A DNA stretch of 43,377 nt from Chthoniobacteraceae bacterium. Lineage in GTDB: Bacteria > Verrucomicrobiota > Verrucomicrobiia > Chthoniobacterales > Chthoniobacteraceae. The notes beneath the pieces are model-generated. The model saw nothing but the letters and a program-made list of their open reading frames with translations, searched no databases and was not told the origin of the DNA. Position 1 is the stretch's first letter. Each line of letters opens with the position of its first letter. Location of the stretch: the NCBI GenBank assembly GCA_947476045.1, contig CANJNZ010000036.1:1-43377 (forward strand). The letters are read 5' to 3'. The translations under genes were made by a program, and so were the position numbers. Shown here piece after piece: positions 15,421 to 25,400 of this stretch.

Positions 15421-17715
15421 ATGTCATTGCGAACCGCCCTAGCAAAAATCAGTTGGGTTGCCGCCGTATTGGTGATGGGTGCATCGGCATGGGCGGACGC
15501 CGACTCAGCGCGTGCCGCAGCACAGCGTGGTGATTTTTCAACAGCGGCAAGCGAGTGGAGCAATGTAGCGCGCAAGGAAAAAGGGGACGCGCGAATTGAG
15601 GCGCTTTTATCGCGAGTGCAGGCGCTGCGGGAGCTTGGACAGCACAAGATCGCGCTGGAGACTCTGGCTGATTTGGAAGAGGCGGCGAAGTCCAGCGGCG
15701 CAGAGTTGCGGGTTGCTGAAGTGCAGGCAGCGCAGGGAGCGTCCATGATGTTTTCGCGTCAGGCTGCGGATGCGGAGGAGTTGCTTCGCACGGCGCTGGC
15801 TACCGCAAAAAAGCTGAAGGCGCGCGGGCTCGTTGCGCAGGTGCAAAATGATCTCGGGATATTGCTCTCGGGCACTGGTGAGAAGGCGGGGGCGGTCACT
15901 GCCTTCGCCGAGGCTGCATCACTCGCGGCGAAGAGCGGACCTCCGGAACTGGCGGCACGTGCGCAGCGGAATCTCGCGGATGCGCGTCTGACTGCGGGGG
16001 ATTTCCCGGCTGCGCGAAAGGCTCTGGATGCGGCGGTGCGGGCGGCGAGGGCGCTGCCGGAGGGACACGGGCGGGCGTTTCTATTGCTCGCGCTTGCGCG
16101 GACGTGTGAGCGAATTTTTCACGAAGATCCTCCACACGACAACGCGATGCGCCGCCGGGCGTTTGAACTGGATGCGGAGGCGGTGAAAATCGCGACGACG
16201 ATTGGAGATGAGCGTGTGCTTTCACTGGCGCTCGGTCATCAGGGTTCGCTCTACGAGTTTGAAAAAAAGCTACCCGAGGCGCTGGCGCTCACGCGTCGCG
16301 CACTCGATCTGGCGCAGCGCACGCGGTCGGCGGATTCGCTCTACCGCTGGCAGTGGCAGTCGGGCCGTATTCTTGCGAGTCAGGGCGAGCGCGATGTTGC
16401 GATTGAGGCCTACCGGCGCGCAGTGGCGACGCTGGAGGGGATTCGCAATGACGTGGCAATCCGGCATGGCAACCGCAACGCCGGTTCGTCCTACCGACAG
16501 GCCGTTGGCGCGGTGTATTACGAACTCGCGGATTTGCTGCTCCAGCGTGCGGACGGGGTCAAGGACGCAGGGGAGTTTCAGACTGTTCTTCGCGAAGCGC
16601 GCGCGACGGCGGAGTCGCTGAAGTCTGCGGAGTTGGAGGATTATTTTCAGGATGATTGCGTGAACCTCCTTCGCTCCAAACAACGCAACGTGGAGAACCT
16701 TTCGGAAAAGGCGGTGGTGCTCTACATCCTGCCGCTGCCTACACGCACGGAATTGCTGCTCAGTCTGCCGGGCACCAAAGATAAGCCGGCCCGCATCGAG
16801 CGATACAAAGCGCAAATCGGTGATTTGGAACTCACGAACATGGTGCGCCGTTTCCGTCTGAATCTCGAAATCCGCACGACGAACGAATTCCTCGAACAGG
16901 CCCAGCAACTTTACAAACTGCTGATTGAGCCAGTGGAGTCGCAGTTGAAAACACACGGAATAGACACTCTGGTTTTTGTTCCCGATGGTGCGCTGCGAAC
17001 GGTCCCGATGGCGGCGCTTCATGACGGGGAAAAGTTCCTCATTGAAAAATACTCCATCGCCGTGTCGCCGGGGCTGGACTTGATGGAGACGGGGCCTGCG
17101 GGCCTGCGCGCACCGCGCATGATGATCAACGGTCTCACCGATGCCGTGCAAAGTTTTCAGGCGCTGCCAGCCGTGCAAAAAGAAGTGGATCGGCTCGGGA
17201 AACTCTATCCGCAAAACGAAACCCTCATGAACAACGACTTCATGAAGGTGCGCGTGACGGAGAAATTCACCGGCGCGCCTTTCACCATCGTCCACATCGC
17301 CTCGCACGGGCACATTGACAGCGATGTCCGCAAGAGCTTCGTGCTCACCCACGCGGACAAGCTGACGCTCGACGATCTCGAAAAACTCATCCGCCCCGGA
17401 CAACTCGCGGACAGGCCGCTGGAACTCCTCACGCTCAGCGCCTGCCAGACGGCGGCGGGCGACGACCGTGCCGCGCTCGGCCTCGGCGGTGTGGCGGTAA
17501 AGGCGGGAGCCCGCAGTGCATTTGCGACGTTGTGGTGCGTGAATGACGAGGCGTCCGCGGAGCTTGTGGCGGATTTTTACACGGGGCTTTCTGCGCGCGA
17601 CGGGCGGACAAAGGCGCAGGCGTTGCAATCGGCGCAACGACGCTTGCTCGCAAATCCGCGCTACGCACATCCGTGTTTCTGGGCTCCGTATCTCATCATC
17701 GGAAACTGGCTATGA
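15421..17715 (+). CDS. Exported TPR-CHAT domain protein (caspase-like)
   Basis: A 764-residue protein with an N-terminal signal peptide (SLRTALAKISWVAAVLVMG, cleavage near AWADAD). Residues 30-400 are helical hairpins of the TPR type (AAQRGDFSTAASEWSNVARK, ERDVAIEAYRRAVATLEG). The C-terminal CHAT domain (about 480-764) has the catalytic His in HIASHGHI (H629) and Cys in LTLSACQTAAGD (C675), followed by GLGGVAVKAGARSAFATLW, a CHAT hallmark. CHAT domains are clan CD (caspase-like) peptidases that often respond to TPR-sensed partners. The signal peptide places this one outside the cytoplasm. Its stop overlaps the start of the CHASE2-cyclase gene by ATGA. The longer reading from 14947 overlaps the ligase gene and is rejected. 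Confidence 0.93.
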   Translation: MSLRTALAKISWVAAVLVMGASAWADADSARAAAQRGDFSTAASEWSNVARKEKGDARIEALLSRVQALRELGQHKIALETLADLEEAAKSSGAELRVAEVQAAQGASMMFSRQAADAEELLRTALATAKKLKARGLVAQVQNDLGILLSGTGEKAGAVTAFAEAASLAAKSGPPELAARAQRNLADARLTAGDFPAARKALDAAVRAARALPEGHGRAFLLLALARTCERIFHEDPPHDNAMRRRAFELDAEAVKIATTIGDERVLSLALGHQGSLYEFEKKLPEALALTRRALDLAQRTRSADSLYRWQWQSGRILASQGERDVAIEAYRRAVATLEGIRNDVAIRHGNRNAGSSYRQAVGAVYYELADLLLQRADGVKDAGEFQTVLREARATAESLKSAELEDYFQDDCVNLLRSKQRNVENLSEKAVVLYILPLPTRTELLLSLPGTKDKPARIERYKAQIGDLELTNMVRRFRLNLEIRTTNEFLEQAQQLYKLLIEPVESQLKTHGIDTLVFVPDGALRTVPMAALHDGEKFLIEKYSIAVSPGLDLMETGPAGLRAPRMMINGLTDAVQSFQALPAVQKEVDRLGKLYPQNETLMNNDFMKVRVTEKFTGAPFTIVHIASHGHIDSDVRKSFVLTHADKLTLDDLEKLIRPGQLADRPLELLTLSACQTAAGDDRAALGLGGVAVKAGARSAFATLWCVNDEASAELVADFYTGLSARDGRTKAQALQSAQRRLLANPRYAHPCFWAPYLIIGNWL

Positions 17716-19685
17716 TTTCGATCAGCAAGATGCTTCATCGTCCACCTGTCGCCTGCGCGGTCATCAGTCTGCTGGTGCTCGCAGTCATGCTGCCGGTGAG
17801 GCATTACAGTGGACTGCAAGTTCCGGAGCTACTGATCTATGATCACTTGGTTAAAGCACGGACGCAGACTGACTCGCGCGACGACCGCATCGTGCTCATC
17901 GGCATGACTGAAAAGGATCTGATTGTTTACGGCTACCCGCTCGCCGACCAGGAGCTTGCGAAGGTATTTCGGATGATTGATGCGCAAAAGCCGGCGGTCA
18001 TTGCGGTGGACTTGTATCGCGATTTGCCGGAGCCACGAAATCGCGAGGGCTATCCCGCCTTGGAGTCTGCATTTCGGGAACTCAAGAGCATCATTGCGAT
18101 TGAGCGTATCGGTTTTTTCAAAGGCCCGCCTGCGCTCGCCGACGAGCCGGATCGTATTGTAGCGAACAATTTGCCCACGGATTTCGATGGGTTTTTCCGG
18201 CGCGGCTTAATAGCGGCGGAGAAGGGATTCGATGAGCCGTTTCCCAGTCTCAGTCTCGCGGCGACTCTCCGTTTTTTAGAGACGAAGAATGTGGAGGTAG
18301 CATTTGTTCCGGGGCCCGATGGAAAGCAGGTCATCAAGCTCGGCAACACGATCATCCCGAGGCTCACGGGGCACGCTGGCGGTTACGCTGTTGCCGAGCC
18401 GCCGGACTACGAGTATCTGTGCGATTTTGAAGCTCCCCGCAAATTCACGAACATGGACGCTGCGACAAAGAGCACGCCGCACGACTTCAGCTTCGGACAG
18501 GTGCTGCGCGGCGAAATTCCAGCCGGAGCACTCGCGGGGAAAATCGTGTTCATGGCGACGGTGATGGAGAGTATCAAGGACAGCAATCCGACGCCCGTGG
18601 ACAACGACAACAATCTGCGCGGTGTGGAGCAGCTGCGTGGCGTGGAGCAGCATGTGATGCTCACACATCAACTCCTCCGCGCTGCGCTGGATGGTGTGCC
18701 TCCGATGTCATGGTGGCCGGAGTGGGGCGAGGCGCTTTGGATCGCACTGGCGGTGGCTCTCGGCGGGATTGTAGGGCTGCTGCTGCACTCACCGTGGAAG
18801 ATCGTCCCGGCTCTCGCGGTGCTGCTCGCGGCGTTTTATTTTTCCGGCAGGTTTGCCTTCTTCCATCGCGTCTGGATTCCCATCGCCGCGCCGATGATTG
18901 GCTGCACGCTGGCGGCGGCGCTGGTGACTTCGCTCGTCGCGTATCTGGAAAGCGCAGAGCGGGGGATGATGACGACGATTGTCTCCAAGCACATGTCCGG
19001 TCCTGTGCTGGATGCATTGATGGAGCATCGCGATCAGTTTCTTGATGGCGGACGGCTGAAGCCGCAGCGCGTCGTGGCGACGGTGCTTTTCACGGACTTG
19101 AAGGGTTTTTCGACCACGTCGGAAAAGATGGATCCCGCGACGCTGATGCACTGGATGAATGATTACTTCAACGGCATCGCCTCTCATGTGGATGATCGCG
19201 GCGGCATCATTAATAAATTCATCGGCGATGCGATCATGGGTGTGTTCGGCGTGCCAATTGCGCGGACGACAGAGGCTGAGATGGACACGGACGCGAAGAA
19301 CGCTGTCGAGTGTGCGCTGGCTATGCGCGCGTCGTTACTGAAGCTGAATCAGGAGTGGCGCGCGACGGGGCGCCCGACGACGGCGATGCGCATTGGCATA
19401 CACACAGGTGCAGTCGTCTCCGGCAGCGTGGGCAGCGATGAACGGCTGGAATTTACCGTGCTCGGCGACAACGTGAACACGGCTGCGCGGCTGGAGGGAG
19501 CGGGCAAAGATTTCGTCCACGATGCGGAGGGGGCTGAATGCACGATCCTCATCAGTGATGCCACTTGCCAGCGGCTCCATGATGCTTACGTTACGCGCTT
19601 GCTGGGGCCGCTCAGCTTGAAAGGCAAAGCCGACCAAGTCGTCGTCCACAGCGTCATCTCTAAAAAGGAAACCACAGCCTCATGA
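17712..19685 (+). CDS. CHASE2 sensor adenylate cyclase
   Basis: Membrane protein of 657 residues with an N-terminal membrane helix and a periplasmic CHASE2 sensor (about 40-330; ERPDDRIVL-like start at DDRIVLIGMTEKDL). Three membrane helices follow around 340-420 (ALWIALAVALGGIVGLLL, then two more). The C-terminal class III nucleotide cyclase domain (about 450-657) has both metal Asp residues (FTD, D462; GDA, D506). It also has the Lys of NKFIGDAIM (K502) that usually marks ATP specificity, and NVNTAARLE with the transition-state Asn and Arg. All catalytic residues I can check are present, so it should make cAMP. It starts within the stop of the CHAT gene and its stop overlaps the DUF928 gene start by ATGA. 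Confidence 0.93.
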   Translation: MISISKMLHRPPVACAVISLLVLAVMLPVRHYSGLQVPELLIYDHLVKARTQTDSRDDRIVLIGMTEKDLIVYGYPLADQELAKVFRMIDAQKPAVIAVDLYRDLPEPRNREGYPALESAFRELKSIIAIERIGFFKGPPALADEPDRIVANNLPTDFDGFFRRGLIAAEKGFDEPFPSLSLAATLRFLETKNVEVAFVPGPDGKQVIKLGNTIIPRLTGHAGGYAVAEPPDYEYLCDFEAPRKFTNMDAATKSTPHDFSFGQVLRGEIPAGALAGKIVFMATVMESIKDSNPTPVDNDNNLRGVEQLRGVEQHVMLTHQLLRAALDGVPPMSWWPEWGEALWIALAVALGGIVGLLLHSPWKIVPALAVLLAAFYFSGRFAFFHRVWIPIAAPMIGCTLAAALVTSLVAYLESAERGMMTTIVSKHMSGPVLDALMEHRDQFLDGGRLKPQRVVATVLFTDLKGFSTTSEKMDPATLMHWMNDYFNGIASHVDDRGGIINKFIGDAIMGVFGVPIARTTEAEMDTDAKNAVECALAMRASLLKLNQEWRATGRPTTAMRIGIHTGAVVSGSVGSDERLEFTVLGDNVNTAARLEGAGKDFVHDAEGAECTILISDATCQRLHDAYVTRLLGPLSLKGKADQVVVHSVISKKETTAS

Positions 19686-20410
19686 AAATCATCGCCCTCA
19701 TCGCAATCTTAACCACAGCCGCCGTTGCTCAGGATGCGCCCACGCCCACGCCCGCCGATGCCAAACCGAAGCGCACGCTTTTGAAATACAATGTTCCACC
19801 TTCCGCAGCCACCGGAGCCCGATCGAGTGGAGACGGAGGCGCGCGCGAAAAAGGCGAAGTTTTGCCAAAACACGCCGTGCTTACTCCGGATCACGTAGCT
19901 TTTACCACGCAGGCGCAGCCTTCGCTTTTCTGGTTCCAGGAGGGCCCTGTGAAAAAGGATTCGGCAGCGCGCGTCGAGGTCGCGCTCATCGATCCTAAAA
20001 ATCCAAAGCCATTGCTCAAAGTCGGATACCCGCTGGCGGGGCAAAAAGATGGAGGTGCCGGTGTTCATCGCATCCAACTCGCGCGGTATAAGGTCAACCT
20101 CGAACCCAACATTGAGTATAAATGGAGCGTCGCACTTGTGCCGAATGTGAAAAGCCGCTCGCAAGACAGTATCGCGAGCGGTGTCATCAAGCGAATCGAG
20201 CCCGCAGCCGAACTCACTGCCGAACTCGCGAAGCCTGATGCATACAAAGCTTCAGCCTATCTGGCCAAGGGAGTGTGGTATGATGCACTCGCCTCGCTCT
20301 CCGATGAGATTGATGCCGCGCCGAAAGACGCCGAGCTACGTGCAGCACGCGCCGATTTACTCGAACAAGTCGGAATTAAAGCTGCCGCTGATTACGAGCG
20401 GAAAAAGTAA
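19682..20410 (+). CDS. DUF928-family exported protein
   Basis: A 242-residue protein with signal peptide MKIIALIAILTTAAVAQ. The body matches the DUF928 pattern. A Pro-rich linker is followed by LTPDHVAFTTQAQPSLFWF and then GVHRIQLARYKVNLEPNIEYKWSVAL. The C-terminal helical segment KASAYLAKGVWYDALASLSDEI is a TPR-like unit. DUF928 proteins are best known in cyanobacteria, where they lie near CHASE2, CHAT and two-partner-secretion genes; the biochemical function is unknown. Its ATG overlaps the cyclase stop, making a three-gene coupled operon. It converges on the TpsB gene with a 16-base gap. Confidence 0.85.
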   Translation: MKIIALIAILTTAAVAQDAPTPTPADAKPKRTLLKYNVPPSAATGARSSGDGGAREKGEVLPKHAVLTPDHVAFTTQAQPSLFWFQEGPVKKDSAARVEVALIDPKNPKPLLKVGYPLAGQKDGGAGVHRIQLARYKVNLEPNIEYKWSVALVPNVKSRSQDSIASGVIKRIEPAAELTAELAKPDAYKASAYLAKGVWYDALASLSDEIDAAPKDAELRAARADLLEQVGIKAAADYERKK

Positions 20411-20426
20411 CGCGGTCTGCGCGTTA

Positions 20427-22349
20427 TTAAAAAGCATCGATCGACACAGAGATGTGCCATCCTGCGTCCTGCAGGCTGTCCTGCCCGCCTCCGCCGGCGA
20501 GCTTCACAAAGGGATGCCCCCAATACACCGTCGCGCTCATGTGCTTCGACGGCTGGAACAGCAGCCCCACTCCCGCACTCACGATGGTCTCGTTGTGATC
20601 TTCCACCTTGTTCACGTCCCAGCCCGTTCCCCAATCCACGAACGGCGCGAGCGACACAGCAGGCGTGCCGTCTTTGCGGAGCACCAGCGGAACGCGTAGT
20701 TCCACCGAGGCAAAAATCCCGTTATCGCGGAGGAGCTGGTTTTCCCGGTAGCCGCGCACACTGTTCAGTCCGCCGAGGCTGAATTGCTCGGACGACAGCA
20801 GCGGCTCATCGCTGAGTTGCGCGTTCGCGCGGATAATGAGCAGTGATTCGCGCAGCAGTTTTTTCGCGCCCTTTTCCGGCGTCTCGGGCGGCTTTCCGGA
20901 ATCGAAAATGCGACGGAGATATTGCGCCTGACCGAGCCACGCGAAAAATTTGCTGTCTGGAATTTCCGGATCAAAACCCGCCGCGCTGGCCCCCGAAGTC
21001 GTGCCCGTGATTCTGCTCGGGTCTCCACGCGTCGCGCCAAATATCGGCTGGCCGAGCGTGAACGTCGAACGCAGCGAAAGCACATCGAGCTGGCTGCGAT
21101 GAATCCATTCCATGCCCAGTTGCCATGCAAAAACATCCGTCTCTCCATCAATCGCGCCTGCGGAAAAGCTAAACGGTTTTCCGAGCAAAAAAGTCTGACT
21201 GTGCTTTCGCATTGCCCCGAAAGTGAGAGCGACCGTGTCGTTCAGCGTTTCCAGCAACGGCTGCCGCAGAGTCGCGCCGAATTCCTCGGACTGACTCGTG
21301 ATGCCCAGCGCTGCAAATGTCTCATCAATGATGCTCGCGTCATTTCTTCCCGCGTGCAGCGCGAGCGTCGTGCCCCACGGCGAAACGGGAAACTCGTAGC
21401 GCGCCGACACGTTATCGCTCCCGCCGTATTCCATTTTTCCATCGCGCGTCCAGCGCAGCGCGCCCCATCGGAGTTCCAGCGGATCGTTGCAGCCCGTGAG
21501 GTTGAGCATGTCAAAGCGCACCTCTCCCAGCCCTTCACCGACACTCGGCGGACGTTGATTTCCCAGCGTCAGGCCGAGGCGAAACGGGTGATGCTCCTTC
21601 ACCACCACGTGCAGAATATTTTCGCCGGTAACGATTCCCGGCTTCAACTCCGCGTTGATTTGCGTGATGCCCGGATTTTGCCGAAGCAGCTGCAACCCGG
21701 TTTTCAAATGATTGAAGTTCACCGGCCTGCCTGCCGAACGTGCGAGTTGGTGCTTCAGCCACCACGCGCGGAACCAAAAGTTTCCGTGCAGATCCACCTC
21801 CTGCAAACGCCCCTCGACGATCTGAAAACGAATCACACCGCCCGATACATCCTGGTCCGGCAGCAGCGCTCCGGAGCTGATGAATCCAGCATCCACATAA
21901 AGCTTCGTCAGCGCCACCCGCGCCGCCTCCAGGTCTTCACTGCTGATCTCCCGTCCCGAAAACTGCGCCACCACCTTCGCAAGTTCACGTTTGGAAAAAA
22001 CCGTATTTCCCGTGAACTCGAAGCGCTTCGCTTTGATTTTCAAACTCGGCCCGACTGTCCCGAAATCCAGTGGCGGTAAAACCGGCACCATATGCTCCGG
22101 CGCGAGCTTCAGCCGCGAACGGGACGGCTCATCATCCGCCAGCGATAAATCGGGCAACAATGGCAATTCCTCCGGCGTCATCAGCAGCTCTTCCGTCGGC
22201 CCCGGAGTCTGCGGCAGTTCAGGCGCCACTTGTTTCGATTGCGGGGTTTCAGCCACGGCAGTCACATCGAGACGCACGATTACACACGTCAGCAGCGTGG
22301 TTGTGAGGGCGGTTGGCAAAAAGCAGCCGATGCGGCGGAAAATTTTCAT
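20427..22349 (-). CDS. TpsB outer-membrane transporter (ShlB/FhaC/HecB family)
   Basis: Outer-membrane pore of the two-partner secretion pathway, which exports TpsA proteins. The 640 residues show a signal region (about 1-34), a Pro-rich linker, and two POTRA domains (about 105-255; KAKRFEFTGNTVFSKREL begins POTRA 1). A 16-stranded barrel follows. The conserved loop-6 motif appears as LGGLNSVRGYREN near residue 531, with the invariant Arg of VRGY. The C-terminus ends in WHISVSIDAF, with the terminal Phe used by the BAM machinery. Its likely client is the TpsA protein starting at 27875. The first ATG at 22349 suits the signal peptide. It follows the giant SBBP gene on the same strand with a 95-base gap. 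Confidence 0.93.
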   Translation of the reverse strand: MKIFRRIGCFLPTALTTTLLTCVIVRLDVTAVAETPQSKQVAPELPQTPGPTEELLMTPEELPLLPDLSLADDEPSRSRLKLAPEHMVPVLPPLDFGTVGPSLKIKAKRFEFTGNTVFSKRELAKVVAQFSGREISSEDLEAARVALTKLYVDAGFISSGALLPDQDVSGGVIRFQIVEGRLQEVDLHGNFWFRAWWLKHQLARSAGRPVNFNHLKTGLQLLRQNPGITQINAELKPGIVTGENILHVVVKEHHPFRLGLTLGNQRPPSVGEGLGEVRFDMLNLTGCNDPLELRWGALRWTRDGKMEYGGSDNVSARYEFPVSPWGTTLALHAGRNDASIIDETFAALGITSQSEEFGATLRQPLLETLNDTVALTFGAMRKHSQTFLLGKPFSFSAGAIDGETDVFAWQLGMEWIHRSQLDVLSLRSTFTLGQPIFGATRGDPSRITGTTSGASAAGFDPEIPDSKFFAWLGQAQYLRRIFDSGKPPETPEKGAKKLLRESLLIIRANAQLSDEPLLSSEQFSLGGLNSVRGYRENQLLRDNGIFASVELRVPLVLRKDGTPAVSLAPFVDWGTGWDVNKVEDHNETIVSAGVGLLFQPSKHMSATVYWGHPFVKLAGGGGQDSLQDAGWHISVSIDAF

Positions 22350-22410
22350 TCAGTAGAGCGGAAAGCGGACTGGCTGGAATTCACTAGCACCAGATCGCTT
22401 CAGCTATAAG

Positions 22411-22430
22411 CGTAAAAATAGCTTTTTACG
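22411..22430 (-). terminator. Hairpin between the giant SBBP gene and tpsB
   Basis: CGTAAAAA (22411-22418), loop TAGC, then TTTTTACG (22423-22430) is a perfect 8-bp inverted repeat, 15 bases after the stop of the giant gene on the minus strand. It may be a weak terminator or attenuator reducing read-through into tpsB; an A/T-rich stem and no following U run make it weak. Confidence 0.45.
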
Positions 22431-22444
22431 GCAGGGACGAACTA

Positions 22445-25400
22445 TCAGGAGGCGAGGCGCACGAGCACGTCGTTGGCATCTTCGTTCGCGGCGCCTGCGT
22501 CGAGAAAGAGCGCGGTGGTAAAGTCTTTCACGAGGGTGGAGGTTGCGTTGGCGAGGCTCTTGATGGCGGCGGCCTGGATCGCGAAGGTGTGCGGGATTGC
22601 GGAACCGGCGACATTGGTCCCGGAGCCTGCGCCGAATTTCAGCGCGCCGATGCTGCTGCTCTGCGCCAGCGTGCCTGCAACTGCGGCGAGCGCATCGTCG
22701 GCGTCGCCAAAGGTTGCGTTCGTGCTCGCGATTCCGGCGACGATGGAACTGCGCGTGAATGCCCCGCCCACCGTGACCGAGGTGATCGCTGCGGCGCGCT
22801 GGAAGGTTTCGTTGTTGTCACCGAGGGTGAAGTCGCCGCCGAGTTTTGCACCGGCGAGGATGAGTGAATCGGTCGCGCTCGCGCCGATCTTCACGGCTCC
22901 GATGTTTGCGCCGGCGACGAGCTTCGAGTTTATCAGCGAACCCCCAATGCTCACCGCGCCGAGCGAAGCTGCGGTCAGCGCGGCCTTCTGCTGCTTCTCG
23001 GTTCCATCAATTAAGAGTGATTGCCCGGCGAGGATGGCGCTGTCCACCAGACTGCCGAATGCAACGGTCTTGGATTTCACGCTGACCGCGCCAATTTTTC
23101 CACCTGCGGAAACTTTGAGTCCGGTGACTTGTGTGCTTGTCGCGTTGCCATCGAAAGTGAGTGTGCCAATTGCGCCCGTGGCGAGGAACTCCGCCGTGTC
23201 AACGCTTCTAGCCGTCGAGCCCGGCGCTTTTCCCGGAGTGACGGTCACATGTGTCTTCCCGATGGAGGCACCGCTAAACTTCACATTGTCGAGTCCGAGA
23301 CTCGCGCCGGACTGGCCGGACAGTTTGATGATGACATTTCCGACCGAACCGGTGGATACGAATTCGCTGTTGCGAATGCCGGTGAGATTGACGCCGGAAG
23401 CCTTCGCGGAGGCGGCGAGGTTCACGCTGATATTTCCGATCGTTGAGGAGTGAATTTTCACGCCATCGATGCCGACTGTGGTGGCGGCGAGTTTCTTCAG
23501 CACGATATTAAAGCCCTTGAAGCCAAGCGCTGTATCTATCTCGTAGTTATCCACGATCCCTGCCGTGGCCGTGATGGTGCCGAGCGCGCCTGTGGTGGTG
23601 GTGATATTGAGCTTGGTGGGATCGCCGGACGTATCGCCGGTTGTCGTTCCGAGGAATGAAAACGCCGTGATGGAGCCGATGGACGGCGCGGTGAGCGAAC
23701 CCATGAAATCGCCTTTGATTTTCAGTTTTTTTAGCGGGCCGGCAGCCACGACGTTGCCGGTAAAATCGGTGTCCACGGTGAAAAGACCGACGCTGTTGAG
23801 TTCTGCATCCGTGAGGGTGATGGTGCCATCAAACGCGCCGCTCCGTAGTTTGACGGAACCGATGGTGGAGGCCGTGATCGTGGCACCCGCGAGAAAGGCA
23901 TCTGCATTGAAAGATTTCACCGCGCCTTCGATTTCGTTGCCGCTGCCGCCCCACGCACCATTCGCGATGTTCATTTGGCCGACATTTGCCTGTGTCTGTT
24001 CGCCGACGCCAAATTTGTCGATCTCCAAAGTCGCGAGGAAGTCACCATTCTGGATGGTAAAGTTGCCGATACTTTGCGTCGTGCGCAGGTAGCCGCTGAA
24101 CCCCCATGAGCCGATGGTCACATTTCCGAAACCACCACCGCCAACCCCCTGCAAGGAGCCCTGGCCGGCGGCATCCGCATCGGCGCCGAGCACGCGGATG
24201 TCCACTCCCGCTCCGAGAATATTCCGGATCGTGAGTGTGGGGCGGTTGTTGTAGGTATCCGGCGTGGTGGTGTCGGTGGTAATGCTGTAGGGCAGATCTG
24301 TGCCGAGTTTGATCAATGTATTCGGGGCGACATCGCCGAGTGTGAGTGCATTGAGCGCACCCGAGACGAGTAAATCCACGTCTGTGTCGTTCTCTCCGTC
24401 GCCCAGCTTCACTTCACTGCCGAGTGTGATTTTTCCTATGCTCTGGTTGTCGTCTGTCGTGAGGATTTTCTGCACGACGGACTGGCCGGTTCCGTTACCG
24501 AACTTGGTTATGCTGATCGTGAGCGTGGTCGTCCGGTTTGTGCCGGAAAGTTTGAGCAAACCTAGATCGGAGAGGTCGCCGCCGCCGCTGCTGAGTATGT
24601 AGGTCGCGGTGCCGGGACCGGTGAGCTTGAGTGTGACTATGTCGCCGTTTGAGTCGTGGAAAGTGCGTGGATGTGCTGCGTCGAACTCGTTTTCTGGCCG
24701 TAACTTTACGACAACTATGTCGTGCGCGCCTTTGCTGGTGAGGGCTGGCAGGGAACCGGCGGGATCAAGGTCGAGCGAGCCGACGAAGCCGGCACTGAAA
24801 TAAGTATTGCCGTCCGCATCGATCCAGAAACCGCCGCCCGCGCTTGCATCAATCCCGGGGCCCTTGTTCCCCGGCGGATCCCCCTCGGGATTGAACGCGG
24901 CAATCTTGTAGCCTGAAATGAAGTTGAGCGTCGTGGCGTCGAAGCGGCCGACGAAGTAGTTGCTGTCGTTCGATCCAATCAGCTTTGCGATGCCCGGGCC
25001 GGGATCGAGATCGATAGTTTTTCCCATTTTCCCCAGGATGTAGAGCGAGCCTGTGCCATCGAGGGCGGTCGCATAGGGCCGGTCGCCTCCCGTCCCGCCG
25101 AAGCTCACCGCGCCGAGGAACACGCCGTTCTGGTCGAGCTTTTGCAAGAAGACGTCACCCTCCGGCCCCCCGTCGGGCCCGTTCCCCGAGATGTTGATCA
25201 CACCGCCGCCGGACTCGATCAGAATCGTCTTTCCGTTGCCGGGATCGAAGTCTCTGGCTCCGGTGAATTGCCCCGCGATGAAAATTTCGTCCGTGGCGCT
25301 GACCGCGAGGCTGCCCTCATGATCCGACTTGGACGATCCACCGAACCCGCCGGTCCAAACGACCGCACCCGCAGCCGCCGTGAACCGCGCGGCGAAGCCG

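Noticed and set aside
16270-17670. 466-codon open frame antisense to the CHAT gene
   Set aside because: The plus strand encodes a CHAT domain with catalytic residues. The antisense reading is rich in Arg/His and Val with no family character, as expected from GC-rich codon bias.
20922-22079. 385-codon plus-strand open frame inside tpsB
   Set aside because: It is antisense to a well-supported TpsB protein and has no family features.
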